A stretch of 64,000 nucleotides of DNA from Ramularia collo-cygni (GCF_900074925.1 NW_019716264.1:1-64000), one strand, 5' to 3'. Numbered from the stretch's first letter, positions 1 to 12,424 are shown. Numbers and translations are program-made. Notes: generated from the sequence alone by a model not told the origin.

Positions 1-18
1 AAAAAAAAAAAAAAAAAA
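1..18. other. poly(A) run at window edge
   Basis: Eighteen A residues open the window. They could be the tail of a retroposed element lying to the left, or a simple homopolymer. Nothing further can be said from inside the window. Confidence 0.4.
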
Positions 19-3000
19 CGTTCTAGCTTAAAAGGACAGCTAACGCTCTAAGTAATGCCTAACTATAAGGAAATTTTATTAAGCCACCTAATCTTACTTC
101 TTTAGCTTATATCTACCGAACTACTAAGCGTTCTTCTTAAAATCCACTATTAAGGCTGCCGCCTATGCCTATAAGAACCGGATCTAAGGCGTATTCGGAT
201 CCTAATAGTTGTCTAAGGCCGCCTGCGCCCTCGTATATAAGCGGTTAACGGTATCCTAAAGCGATCGCGTAGGATTAGTGTTCGCTATATAAACACTCGT
301 TAAGTAGCGCTAGAATGTCGTTATGCGCTCTTAGATATTACTCGAAGTAATAGGACCCTTAGGCCCTATATACTTATCGCTAGGACTATTAACTAGCAGC
401 ACTTAGTTAGCGCTTAATCCGATAGTACGAGAGAAGAGGTTACTTAAGCTAAAAACCGTTAGGCCCTAAGAATAGCCGACTAGCGGAGCAACCTTGCTTA
501 ATTAAGGAGCGTTCGCTTAACCTAGCGGATAGATTCTACTAGGGCCGGAGCGAGTAATTTTAAGAGAGAGGGCAATTGCCTACTACAATCGTTCCTCCTT
601 ATCCTCCTTAGTTAAGTCTAGGATCTTAGCTTCTTAGATGCCCTATAATAGCTACTAGTTTAGACTACTATTCTAAGAGGAACTAGAAGTACTAGATAAT
701 CTCGTCTTAGTAGAAGAGATAGAGATAATCGATACCTCTCTACTCCTAGTATTATTAAGCTAACGACGCCGAGATACCGGAGTAATAGAAGGGCTAGCTT
801 AAGGCTTCTTCTTAGGAATCTATATCTTCCTGCTCTTAACTATAGTTTAGTCGGCTAAGTTATACTCCTACTAATAATTGCCCTAAAGACAATTGCCGCA
901 AGCTCCCTACTTAAGTCCTCTATAATAACACTTCTTAAACGGGCTAATCGTGCGGGTCTTACGACGGTATCTATAAGCCTACTTAGGCGCTCCGCCTAGC
1001 GCTTAAGAAAAAAGAGAGCCTAAACGCTACTATAGCAAGTAGTTAGATATATAGCCGATATTCGTATTCTATTCGATAGGGCGAAGGTCGTCTAGCTAAT
1101 ATTAGTATAAGGCCTCGATAATAGCGCCTAGCTTATAGATTTCGTACTTCTTAAGGCGCTCTTATAGCCTAACGCGCCTATTAAGAAGGATTAGGATAAA
1201 TATTACCTTACGCATCTAAGCATCGGTAATACGTAAGAAGCCTAGGATACTATCTAAGCTTATCGCACTTAGCTCTAAGAGAGTTACTAACCGTATAAGT
1301 AGCCGCTCCGAGGTAGCTGCTAGATTAAAACCGCCTTAACTACGAGGCCGAAAGACTAAGAGACTATCGTATTACCTACGAAAGCTTTGGGGGAAGTTCT
1401 CTAAGGAGCGGTTTAAGAGGGGATTAAAGGACGATATCTTATTATTTCCCTAGCGAAGGCTCGCCTTACTTACTTAACCGCTAACTTAATCGAACCCGAA
1501 CTTCTCGTATTCTATACGAGTAGCTATCGCTACCGCTAGAATTACGGGTACTAGCTTCCGCTAAACGCTTATACTACGGCTTAGAGTGCCGTAACTAGGA
1601 GATTAAGGACTTAAAGCTTCCTTAATCGCCTATAGTTCCCTCTCCTTCCGGAGATCCGCCTTAAAGAGACTTAGACGTAGCTTAGAAGTTACCTTACCTA
1701 GAGATAAGCCTAAAGTAGTGTCTAAGTTACGAGAGCGCAGAGAGCGCCTTAAGCTTATAACGATATCGCTAGTATTCGCCGTAGGTCGCTTTCCGAGTAA
1801 TTTCGCGCTTAAGGTAACTAGCGGGTCTTAACCGTTACCCTTCTTACCCTTATTGCCGTCGTCGCTCTTCTTAGATCCCTCCGCCTAGCTACGAGTTATA
1901 CGCCTATCGCCTATAGCTTCTTAATATATATAGCTAATATAAGGGAAGACGTATATAATAGATAGAGGAAGGGGAAGTATTAATTAAGGGACTTAATTAG
2001 GGAAGGGGAAGATAGATATAGATACGGAGGAGAAGGTTAGTAGATTAAGAGAGCGAGTTAATATATACCCTAGCAGCTCTTAAGCTGCCGGATATACGTT
2101 ACGCCTCGACGCTCCCGCACCCCGTATACTACTCCCGCTCCGCTACGCTATAACTACCTACTTAAGCCGAAGTAGCTAATTGCATGCGCTATATACGTAC
2201 TGCTCTAAGCCGCTAGCTATATAAAGGATATAGCTTATAGCAAGGTAGAAGTAAACCCTACGTCTAAGCCTTTTACTTAAGCGATAGGGCTCTATAAAAT
2301 AACCTATAAGGACCCCTTAGGTCTCTTAAGTAACTCCTATAGTTTTAAGGGCAAAACGACTTAGTAGGGGAGGATGTTCTTAAAGTCTCTACTTAAGANC
2401 TAAGCATATATGCCTAAGGCTTAAGNAGCTACGTAACTTAGGTAGGACTATATAGCCGAGGAATTTTCCCTTAAGTAGAAAAATTAATTAGAGTTTATCT
2501 ATTATAGAACAATACGTATGTCGTTAAAACACCGGAGACTAATCTAGCGCAGCATTTCGGGCGCTAAGTCGGCGATTTCACTTTAATAGAGCTCGACGCC
2601 GACTTAATAGATCTTTTCCACGAGCTCGCTAGAGCTAGTAGTTAATATATTACGGTTGCTGTCGTTATTAACGTTGTTGTTGTTATAGTTGCTTATTATA
2701 GAGATAGGAGAATTGGATATAAGATAGCATAGTAGCTATCCCGTCTTCCCTACTAGGTTAGGAATTAGTCTTAGGTCCGCTAGTAAAATTAACCGCGGGC
2801 TAATCCCGAGTCGTTATTCTATTTCGTATATAAACATGTAGATACTAAGTCTAGGTTCCTTGCCCTTAAGAAGATGTAACGGAAGTTTAGCGTCGAAAAG
2901 TTAGAGTAGCCCGTAGAAGAACTGCTATACGGGTTAGCTATTAGATAAAGCATTATACGAGAGGGAGAGCCTAATTATAGAAGTAGGACATACGAACGTT

Positions 3001-5410
3001 TTCTCCTTCCGCGGTATAATTTACTCGATAGCTTTCCGAGTACACCGTTTTAAGAGCGTTCTAGACATATAATAAGATTATCTACCCGTTAAAGGCGAAA
3101 CGAGCGTTAATCTCCGTAATGCGGAAGTTCTCTTTAATTACGACACCGTCTATATAATGCTTCTCGACTATATAATTAGGACGCTACGATCCGCGAGATT
3201 CGGCATATTTGCTAAGGTTTCTACACTCGACCTAGCGTTAGACCTACTATAATAGATTAGAGACTCTTGTTAGTTAGCTAGGTTAAGGTCTATTACGGCA
3301 CTCTAGATACTTACTCGTAAGAGCTCCTCCTCGTAGCCCTCTATCGGCATTCTCTTATAGTATCTAGTACTATCGTTATTATTCTACTAGCGGTCTATAA
3401 TATCCGTAACTACTAGTACTAACGCTTCGTTTAAATCCTAAATTTTGCGTTCGTACTAGCGACTAGTAATAATCGGCCGCGCGTATACGGCGTTTAACGA
3501 GCTACTAGGCTACATATTCTCGGGGCATTATTTACTTAATTCTGCTCGGAAGTCTAATTGTTCCTCGGAGAAGATCGTTAAGTTACCTTTATAACTATTT
3601 AACTTAGTAGTCGGGGAGAAAGCCGCGACTAGGGCGTGCTTAGTCCTATTAGAGCGAAGATAGACCTAGTAGAGGAGATCTCGGGAGACGGGGAGGATAT
3701 ATATAATAGTCGTAGATCTCGTAGAGGTGAAAATCAGCCGGATTTAGTCGTCTTATAACTACTATTCTAGAGGCTTTATATTAGGCTAGGTTAAAGTTTG
3801 CTAAGTACTCCTCCCTAGAGTAAGTAGGTATTATACTCCTAATACGAGACTAACGAGAGCGAGCGTATTCGGTAGTTAAGGAGAAAGTAAAGCTATATAG
3901 TAGGGCGGGGAGGTCTTACTACGGTTAAGGTAGTCTAGAGGTCCCTCGTAGAGAAGGAGCGGAGGTAAACGTAGAAAATCTATCTTTAGCTTAGCGACGA
4001 TCGCTTTAATGTTTATATTTATAACATCTATAGCTTAATAACGATCTCGTTACGGGTAGCTACGTCCTCGTAGGAAGCGGGGAGTTCCGTCTACTAATAC
4101 TACCGGACCGCGGAGCCCCGTCTACTTAGATAATTAGACCGCGGAGTATTAGCTAGTTAAGCGAGATAATCTGCCGAATGTAGAAGATCTAGAGGCAAAT
4201 TCGGAGAATATATATAATTCTTAGTACGGTCGAGTTTAACTTAATATAGGTAGAGCACTTAGTAGGCTATAGAACCTCCCCGACGCGTTATACACCGCTA
4301 TAATGTAGTAGCTGTCGTTACTCGTACTTTAGTGTAGCGCCTAGCCCCCTATAGGAACAGCTTTGTCCTTAGGTAGCATAATAATATATATAGTAGTAGG
4401 AAAGAGATGTACAAATTAAAAAGAGAGGTAGTTAATCGATCGTTTTAACATTTCCTTATAATATCGATACTCCCCCTATTTATTATGTCTAGACATAGAC
4501 TAGCATAGTGTAATCTCTTTTACCCTCCCTAAAGGTTAATCTCGAAATGCTATGTTCGTTATTAGGCTACTACTTATAGGACCGAACAACGGGTTCCGTT
4601 TGTCGTGCCCTAAATAAATATTTCCTCGCCTATAATTGCCGCCTAATCTACCTACGTACACTCGGTCTCTTAGACGCTAGCTACGACCGGCATCCTTAAA
4701 ATTACCCTAACATTCTAGGACCCTTCCTCTACGTACCTAACCTCGCTAATCCGTACGCTATACTCGTACTACGCTTATACCCTCCTAATCTCGTATAGCG
4801 CGACTCGTAGCTAGTACTAGGACGTACGCCCTATAATAACAAATCTTTAAACCGCGAACTATTAAGCTAGATTAGAGACGGTAGAAGACTTCCCGTAGTA
4901 TACGGACTATAGCTATAAGGATCTAGTACCGCGGTATTTCGCCTTATAGGTCTTATAATATAATCGATTCGGAGGGGGAACGCTAAGTATCTTAAATATA
5001 TAGAAGTTAGTTAGGCTATTAGGGAAGGATACGAGGGACGTACTAATATAGCTAGAGTTTCGGATAAAGATTCCTAGGGAGTTCTTAAAGGATAAGAGTA
5101 AGTCGGGCATTTTCGGGAGCATCTTAAAATACGTAGAATAGGGAGCGGGAGAGATATAGATAGCGATAAGGTATCGGGAAGATCTAATTACGCTATTAAG
5201 TCGAAGAGCGGAGGAAGCGATAGGTAAGTTAAAGAGAGTATTAAAATCTTAAACGGAGACGTAGGAGGCTACGTTACGACTTACGGCTATAGACCTCCTA
5301 ATAGGATCTATCGTTCTAATCGATAATCGGCGATAGTTATATATAAGGAATTATGTTTAGGACTCGGAAAGGCATCTACGGAGAGTAAGATAGGATGCTA
5401 TGCCTTTTAA

Positions 5411-5470
5411 TAGACATATAGTTAACCTATAGGCCTACGATAGATATGCGGTTAACCTATAGGCCTAAGA
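5411..5470. repeat. 30-bp tandem duplication inside the RIP block
   Basis: Two adjacent 30-bp units (5411-5440 and 5441-5470) share the core gttaacctataggccta and differ at a few sites, several of them C/T or A/G. The duplication is older than at least part of the mutation. Confidence 0.7.
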
Positions 5471-5703
5471 GATGCTATAATTAGTTACGTCGCTAGCGAA
5501 CGTTACTTCGTAGCTTCTTTTCGCAACTCGTGCGTACTTTCGTCTTAGCTATAGTTAGCGTACGCCGTTAAGATCGATATAGACTAGTATATATAATGTA
5601 AATTACAAATTAGCGTTAATGTAGTATAGTTAAGAAACTAAACTCGGGGCGCTAGCGCCGCGCCGCGCCGTCCGGAGATACTCCGATTATATAACGTATA
5701 TAC

Positions 5704-5850
5704 GGGGAGGAAGTAGTTACCTTATACCCGGTAGTCCTTAGCGCTAGCCCTAATTTATAGCCTAAGGCTAAGCGAGGTAGATCGAGGTTTTTAACTAATT
5801 AGACGTAGCGCTAACGACTTCCGGGTGTAACTACCTACTTCCTCCTTATA
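5704..5850. repeat. imperfect inverted repeat, arms of about 42 bp
   Basis: The arm at 5704-5745 (begins ggggaggaagtagttac) pairs imperfectly with the arm at 5809-5850 (ends ctacctacttcctcc). About 60 bp lie between them. It could be a relic hairpin or the joined ends of two elements. It sits in the RIP-mutated block and no gene is associated. Confidence 0.5.
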
Positions 5851-8082
5851 CCTTACGTTAATAAGGGGTCCCTAAGGAAGATATACCCGTCCGGGTAATT
5901 AGAAGTAGCTATGTACATTGCCCGTATTTAGTCGGCCGTAGTACTAACTATTATAATAAAATAGCGAGGAAGAACAAGCACGGATTTAAGCGTCTAAATA
6001 TTTGCTATTTATTAGCGAGACACATATAGTATAGCGAATTCCTCCGAGGAGAGTAACATCTCGCTTACTAAAGTACTTACCGTTATAAGACTCCATCTAT
6101 TTTACGACCCCTCGGTCTAATATCCGCTAGATATTACGATAATCCTCTAGGAATAGGGTAAAGTAGTAGAGATAACGGAAGTAGTAAGCTTAGAGCTACT
6201 AGTAGTACGACCGGTACTTTAGAAAGACTCGCTATTCGTATCGCTCTTCTAAGAAGGTATACCTACTATATCTGTCCGCTAACTAATATAACGGCAGATA
6301 TATAGCAATCTCTCGCCTCGTAAATAACACGAGGCCTAAAAACACATATAGAAGGAACGCCTACGTTAGTACTATAGGCAGCGGCGGCGGGTCGAAACCG
6401 CTATTCTTCGTAACTAACGCTAGGGAGAACCGTCGCTAGAGAGCGGCTTTTAGGAGATTCGTTCGCTCCGCTAGCATTATTAAAGACACTAACTAGGTTC
6501 TTTCGACGTATTATACCGGGCACCTATATCGGTAAGTTAACGATAGTAACTACTACGAGTCTAAGATCTATCTAGCTTAGGAAATGCATTAGACTACTAA
6601 TATTAACGAGATCTCTAGACCTAATATTAGAGGTATTCGAGAATGCCGGGGCAAGTATTCTAAGTATAGGGTACTATATAAAGCTAATAGACGTTATCGC
6701 TTTAATTATGTCGTATAACGTTAATGTCTTAACGGGTAAAAGCAGCTAGATTATACAGATTATAAGCTATATAGCATAGCTGTCGTAGGTAGAAAGAGAT
6801 GCTATCCGCCTCGATAAAATTATCTATACGTCCGAGGTCCTTACTATATCCTAACGCTAACTTATCTATTACACACTTAGCTATATTAAGATTTACTCCG
6901 TTATAGGCAGCGCCGAAGCAGGTCTATAGGTAGTTAGTAGTCCCGATATTACCGGCCTAATAGATACCTCCGTCGCCGATTTTATTTACGACAAACGATC
7001 TATATATATTAAAATCCTACCCTTATCGGCCTTAGATAGTTCGGAAGCTCCGCCTCCCCTTCTATATAGCGAGCGTAGCATTCTTATATAGACTTCTCTC
7101 TCGAGACTTCGTAATCCCCTCGTACGCTATAACACCGGCGACGTCGCCTCGCTACTAGGTCCTCTACCCGAGTACGCGCGCGACCTCGTCTTAGCGGACG
7201 ACTAGCCGCATTTCGGCCTTCTACGCCTATACGGGCGCGATAGCCGAGCAAGTTTTAACTTTAATAGCAATTACCTAATATTTTCCGACTTCGCCGCCTT
7301 ACTTAATCGTACCGAATACGGCATTTTATAGTAGCAGATTATTCTAGATAGGCTAGAGCCTTCGTTCGAGTCTTTATTAGAGATTCGTTTACTATATAGG
7401 CTAAGAGACTAGCAAGTAGTTAGGGAAGAGCTAGTTAAGAGCATTAGAGAGTTTTATTACGTCTAGGAGGAGATCGAGCATCGCTTTCGCATTTCCTTTA
7501 TAAACGACATAGAAGGGTTTAAAAGAAGTAAACCGGCGAGGAAGGTTATTAAGTTTGTAGATCGGTATAACGTAGACTAACTCGTAGTTAATGCAAGGGG
7601 GAATTAGCCTAAGAACGATATAAGATAAATATCGGACTAATTTAAGATAGATTTTTAAGCTACTTAGAAAGAGTATATGTTGCTTTAGATATATCCGTTT
7701 CTTTCGTTAAACTCGCTCCCGCTTTAACCTTACTTTACTAAAGGAAGACATAGATACCGTAAAGACTGTTTTACTATCTAGCCGATAGGTACTTTTACTA
7801 GATACTTTCGCATTCCCCCTAGCGATTCGATCTATTATCGTACGTAGCATTATAGCCCTTACTCCTCGCCTAATTCGGCATATATTCGACTAGCATATCG
7901 CTAAATCTTTCGTTATTAAGATTAGGATAAGCTTCGCCGTATATTAAGGCTACGAGTATATTCTAGAGCTCGGCACTAATCGTCTCTTTAGAGATTAGGT
8001 TAGCTCGGAACTAGTCTCCTACACCGCTTTCGATTTCGTCGTCGTTATTAGTATTAGCGAGGCGGAAACTAGCACTACTAGC

Positions 8083-8156
8083 GAGGGGAAGGGAAGGGAA
8101 GGGAAGGGGAGGGAAGGGGAGGGGAGGGAAGGGAAGGGAAGGGGAGGGAAGGGAAA
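8083..8156 (+). repeat. polypurine GGGAA/GGGGA simple repeat
   Basis: About 74 bp made only of G and A in units of gggaa and ggggaggga. It contains no C, so it has no RIP target on this strand. Runs of three or four G at short spacing could form a G-quadruplex. No gene is nearby. Confidence 0.85.
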
Positions 8157-9190
8157 GAGTATTAGATGTGCGACGAAGATAGACGGTAAGATTCTATTAA
8201 CCTCTATTATTTCTAAACTACTTTTAGTAGCGGAGTTATCTAAGCCTATTATAGGTAATATAACGCTATAGGCGTGTGTCTAGGAGGCACTATAGATGCG
8301 TGCTCCTTTATATAAGGGAGCAGTACATATAATCCGGTATAACCGTACGTCCTAATTATCTACTAGACATATTAACTAGAGGAAGCGGCTAAGACTAGGA
8401 AGACCGACTATAAAAAGAAGATTACTTTAGCGTCGCTTCTAAGGGAGTATAATAGGAAGGGAAATTATAACATTTTATACAATAGTTTTATAATTGTGTC
8501 CTATACTACTTAGATAAGCATAATCGTCTCTTTCCCTACGTGCTACCGGCCGAGCTTAAACTCTTATAAGAATAGGTAAGAGAACTCTATATAACGGATA
8601 GCACGTATATTAAAAACTCCTGCTTATATCGAAAACATAGAGGTACTAACTACTAAAGTAATATTAGTAAGTAAAGCTGTTAAGCGATTATATAATACTT
8701 ATATAGTTGTATAGGCAGTTCGTCTCTATTATATTAGCGTTATGTCTAAGTAGGTAGTAAGGTTAACGAGTTGTCCTATATCTTACCTAGTCGCTATAGT
8801 TGCTCTAGAATTCGATGCGTTAGCATACTATATAAACGGATACGAGCTAGCTTTTAAGCTATCTTAAAGAATGTACTTACGTTCCTCCGATATCCTAGAG
8901 CATAGGTTCCGCCCTCTAAGATAATACAACCTGTTCTAATACACCCTACTATATAACGGGGACACGGGTCCGATACTTAGCGTCCGAAGAGGTTCCTATC
9001 GATTAAACCGTACTCCTTAGAGGAGGTCGTAGTAGCGAGTGTAACCTATAGAAGGGAAAGAGTAATAGTAAAACGTATTATTAGGAGGTTGGAAGGAGCT
9101 AGTTAAGGTTAATGTAAAGGAATGTAATAGGATAATACCGTTTCTCGAGGGGATGTACTTGTTTATATATACCTGCCGGTGGCTAATTTC

Positions 9191-9250
9191 CTCTCTAATC
9201 GATGTCTAGAGTTCTCTCTAATCGGTGTCTAGAGTCGTCTCTAATTAATG
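9191..9250. repeat. 23-bp tandem repeat, about 2.5 copies
   Basis: Units at 9191-9213 and 9214-9236 share ctctctaatc, then gtgtctagag (gatgtctagag in the first). A partial third copy follows. It lies just inside the right edge of the RIP block. Confidence 0.65.
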
Positions 9251-9285
9251 TACTTGCCTTCTCCTTACCNCGCGGAGCCTCGCGG

Positions 9286-9993
9286 AAGGCCAAGAGACCT
9301 AGCCTAAATAATAACTCTGCATAAAGACCTTGTTAAGGGAACAAAAATTTAAAACCGCTGGGCTTGTGGCCTGCTGTTCAAACTTCATTGTTGCTGTGCA
9401 TTACACGTGTGCTAAACGACGTTACAGATTAGATAAGATGCTTTTTTATCAACCCGCACCTGTAGGCATGCATGCCCTAGCAGCGATTCGCAGGGTACGG
9501 GCGATGGTGAAGACGTCTAGGAGGAGAAAACACAGCAACATGGGATGCTAGTCTAACGGCGAGAAACTGGTCGGAATATTATTACTCGAAAGGAAGCACC
9601 TTTTATTGGACACTTCGGCCTTGTCGAACGTGTCGTCATTAAGGTGTTGTCCGCTGTATCGTCAGGTATATATAGGAATAAGGTACCGGGTTGGTGGGCC
9701 CCCTACCACCTCGTAGTCTAAAAACCCGAGGACTACTTGTTTGATGTATACAGAGGAATGAAATAGGTCACAACTTACATCCATCCAGTGCGTCAGACAA
9801 CAAAAAGCTTAGCAGTACAGTATCTTAGCTTGGCGGCTTCGTCCGTGGCAAGACAAACCCTAGATGCAAGGACTTCAAAGAGCTTAGGGTACATACTCCG
9901 GACAAACTTCACGCGCGCATAAAGGCTAGTCAAGCTCACCGAGTAAATCCTCCCATATTTGGGGTAGGAACTTGGACACGTATACAAGATGCA
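9286..9993. other. non-coding transition out of the RIP block
   Basis: Base composition returns to normal, with CA and TG present again. Only short chance frames are seen. No convincing gene, RNA or repeat is visible. Confidence 0.5.
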
Positions 9994-10473
9994 ATGGGCT
10001 CGAGGCATGGGATCCCGCCGACTGGATCATTTCTGAATGGCACAGGAAGTTTTTCGGCCAGTATCCGCTTTCATGTGATCGATACGGAGCTGCTTCCGCA
10101 CGAGATCACGAAGCGGATTGATCAAAGCCTCCTATCGGGGGATTCCGCGGAACCCGGACTTTTCTCCATACATGTAGATCCGGCTGACATCGCAGGCATT
10201 GTCGCAAGATACCTGGGCCAGAAAGAGGTGAAGCCCTTCATCGTGCGATTCACCGCGGAAGCCCTCAGTTTTCTTCTCCGTAAGGCTGCTGTTATCTACC
10301 AGCGAGATGAGGATCCTCTGGACCGTATCATGGAGCATATACTCAAGGGACTGCAAGAACACCATGGCGAGCACTTCCGTAGACCTGCTCCAGCAAGGTA
10401 CCATGACTCTGCTTCCAGACCGAACTTTCACGCATGGACAAGGACACGGGCCTTTGTCTCCCTGGTGCAATAA
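9994..10473 (+). CDS. hypothetical protein, doubtful
   Basis: An open frame of 159 codons. The product has no signal peptide, membrane segment or motif that I recognise. Residues about 25-115 look like ordinary soluble protein, with mixed hydrophobic and charged residues (for example LLPHEITKRID and RIMEHILKGLQEHH), while the last 30 residues are low complexity. It lies alone between the RIP block and the tandem-repeat array, with no core gene nearby. It may be a relic or a chance frame; the antisense strand also has a 112-codon frame here. No function is proposed. Confidence 0.2.
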   Translation: MGSRHGIPPTGSFLNGTGSFSASIRFHVIDTELLPHEITKRIDQSLLSGDSAEPGLFSIHVDPADIAGIVARYLGQKEVKPFIVRFTAEALSFLLRKAAVIYQRDEDPLDRIMEHILKGLQEHHGEHFRRPAPARYHDSASRPNFHAWTRTRAFVSLVQ

Positions 10474-10630
10474 TAAATATCGTTTGCGAAGCCTGGAACT
10501 CAGCGATCCGATTGGTATCGTCGACTAGTAAAGCTACGATAGAGTGCGCGGGACTTTGTGGAGCGCCCGCACAACGAATGAGCTACTGTACCATCGTACT
10601 GGGTAGTCGCCATGGTCGATTAAGTACGCT

Positions 10631-12400
10631 GATCCATAACGGTCTTGCACGAGCTCCATGAGGGGAGGAGACCGCGCTACTATCCCCTGAAGGCATTGAT
10701 CCAGAGGGCAACCCGCGTACAGGAAGCTCCAGTCAGAAGGCGAGGCAGTTACAAGCGAGGGAGGCCTATGAGAACGACACTTTCGTCCACCTGGGCTGCG
10801 GTCCGGATCGGCCGAAAAGNTCTTGACAGGCCACTCCGGTTCTTCCCGTATGCAGGTTATAGATTGTCCAAAATGGTCACCCTTGAGGCTCTGTCAAGGG
10901 GAGGAGGAGGAGGAGGAGGAGGCCTGGCGACAATTTCTTGAAGACACTTGTCACTGATCGCTCTATAACGATCTTCCGCAAATCTTCCGCAACACTTTGT
11001 GAGGGGAGGAAGCTAGGCTTCTATCCCCTGAAGACAATAGTCCATGACGGTCCTCCCTAAGGCGCTGTTGAGTTGAGTGGGNGAGAAGGAGGATAAGGCT
11101 AGGCTACCATGTCTTGAAGACACTTCTCACTGATTATGCAAGACTCCGTGGGGGGAGGACGCTGGGCTTCTGTGCCCTGGAGACATTGAATCCCAACGGT
11201 CCTCCTTGAGGCTCTGTTAAGGGGAGGAGAAAGGGGAGGAGGCTGAGCTACAATGTCTTGAAACCACTTATTACTGATCGCTCCAACAGATGTTCCGTAG
11301 CACTTCGTGAGGGGAGGAAGTTAGGCTTCTATCCCTTGAAGACATGAGTCCATAACGGCCTTCCCTACAGCCCCAGTCGTGCATACAGAAATCTGAGCGG
11401 GAATTCCGATCCAATCCGCGTGAATTGTCGACAGAATGGAGTGTGCATATTGGATGAAAACCTCCCTGTCTCTTTAGCGTGATTCCTGTATGCGGGCCAC
11501 ACTCTGTAAGGCTCTGTTAAGTGGTGGAGAAAGAGGAGAAGGCTGAGCTACAATGTCTTGAAGACACTTGTTACTGATGAGGCCTTGAATACTTCGCTTC
11601 ATCTTACCGTAAGATGCGCAACTTACGGTAAGATGGATATAAGCCTGTATCCATTTTAGTAAAAGCCGTATTATTACATCTTAGACGTCTTGCCGGTATT
11701 CAGTGCAAAGTCGTGTCTTTACCGGCTTGGTATGTTTCTTATTAAGCTCATTTTATCTATAGTGCGTGATCCACATGGGGCTGAAAGATGGAGTTGAAAG
11801 CAAGCAAGGGCGAAGATAGCTCGCTTTCGAAAGATGGGCATCTCCTCCATTGTCCCCGGCTGGACGTTAGCGTCACCGTCATCAGCGAAAGAGTCGTTCC
11901 CCTTTCGGCCATCTTACGCAAAGATGCGCATCTTTCGATAAGTCACTCACTTAGAGGTATTCAGAAAACGCGCTAATTGACATAGGCATCTTACGTAAAG
12001 ATGGCGCNTCTTACGGTGAGATGGGGGCGAAGTATTCAAGGCCTGATGATCGCTCCAACAGATCTTCCGCAGCACTTCGTGGGGGGGAGGAAGTTAGGCT
12101 TCTATCCCCTGGAGACATTCGTCCATAACGGCCCTNCCTGAGGCTCTTTTAAGTGGAGGAGAAGGATGATAAACCCAGGCTACCATGTCTTGAAGACAAT
12201 TCCCACTGATCCCGCAAGACTCCGCGAAGGAGATGGCTGGGCTACCATCGCTTGGAGGCATTAATCCATAACGATCCTTCCTGAGGCTCTGTAAGGGGAA
12301 AAGGAGGCCAGGCTAGCATCTCTTGAAGGCACTGATCCATCACAATCTNCCGCGAGACTCCGTGAGGGGATGAGGGGGAGGCTAGACCTCTCATGCCTTG
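10631..12400. repeat. degenerate tandem array, unit of about 70 bp
   Basis: Diverged copies of a unit of roughly 65-80 bp occur at 10631-10700, 10861-11370, 11505-11578 and 12045-12400. Shared words are tcttgaagacactt, ccataacggtcctcc, ggctctgttaagggg and aggcttctatcccctga. Two sub-types alternate. One carries gcacttcgtgaggggagg and the other ggctctgttaaggggagg. Non-repeat stretches break the array at about 10703-10860 and 11371-11504, and a 465-bp inserted element breaks it at 11580-12044. A (GAG)n run lies at 10901-10922. No open frame follows the period, so it is read as non-coding satellite-like DNA. It ends directly against the promoter of the secreted-protein gene at 12527. Confidence 0.8.
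11580..12044. mobile_element. MITE-like non-autonomous DNA transposon, 465 bp
   Basis: The ends are perfect 18-bp terminal inverted repeats, AGGCCTTGAATACTTCGC at the left and its complement at the right. Similarity continues inward for about 25 more bases after a one-base offset. GATG lies directly outside both ends (11576-11579 and 12045-12048), as expected of a short target-site duplication. The element splits a copy of the surrounding tandem repeat: the repeat word ending in actgat on the left resumes as gatcgctccaacag on the right. The interior carries several near-palindromes of the form catcttaccgtaagatg. The largest internal frame is 62 codons, so no transposase is encoded. I do not assign a superfamily. 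Confidence 0.8.
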
Positions 12401-12417
12401 GGCGAGAGACTGGCGGC

Positions 12418-12424
12418 TATATAG
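12418..12424 (+). promoter_or_regulatory. TATA box candidate
   Basis: The word tatatag lies about 100 bp upstream of the start codon at 12527, followed by a long CT run and an AC-rich leader. It sits immediately after the last tandem-repeat unit. Confidence 0.5.

Larger units (their letters stand above)
1..9285. repeat. RIP-degraded repeat block, no intact genes
   Basis: About 9.3 kb with almost no open frame above 60 codons on either strand. The dinucleotides CA and TG are nearly absent while TA is very common. For example, 1081-1200 contains no CA and no TG but about 20 TA, and CG, CT and CC remain frequent. This is the expected product of repeat-induced point mutation, in which C changes to T at CpA on both strands of duplicated DNA. 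The block is therefore read as old transposon or repeat sequence. I could not recognise a transposase, integrase or reverse transcriptase, and saw no LTR pair. The signature stops near 9285, where normal CA/TG use returns. The identity of the parent elements is unknown; the RIP reading is confident. Confidence 0.85.

Noticed and set aside
4913..5122. 69-codon minus-strand frame in the RIP block
   Set aside because: Isolated, no family resemblance, and the surrounding 9 kb is saturated with stops; a chance frame is likely.
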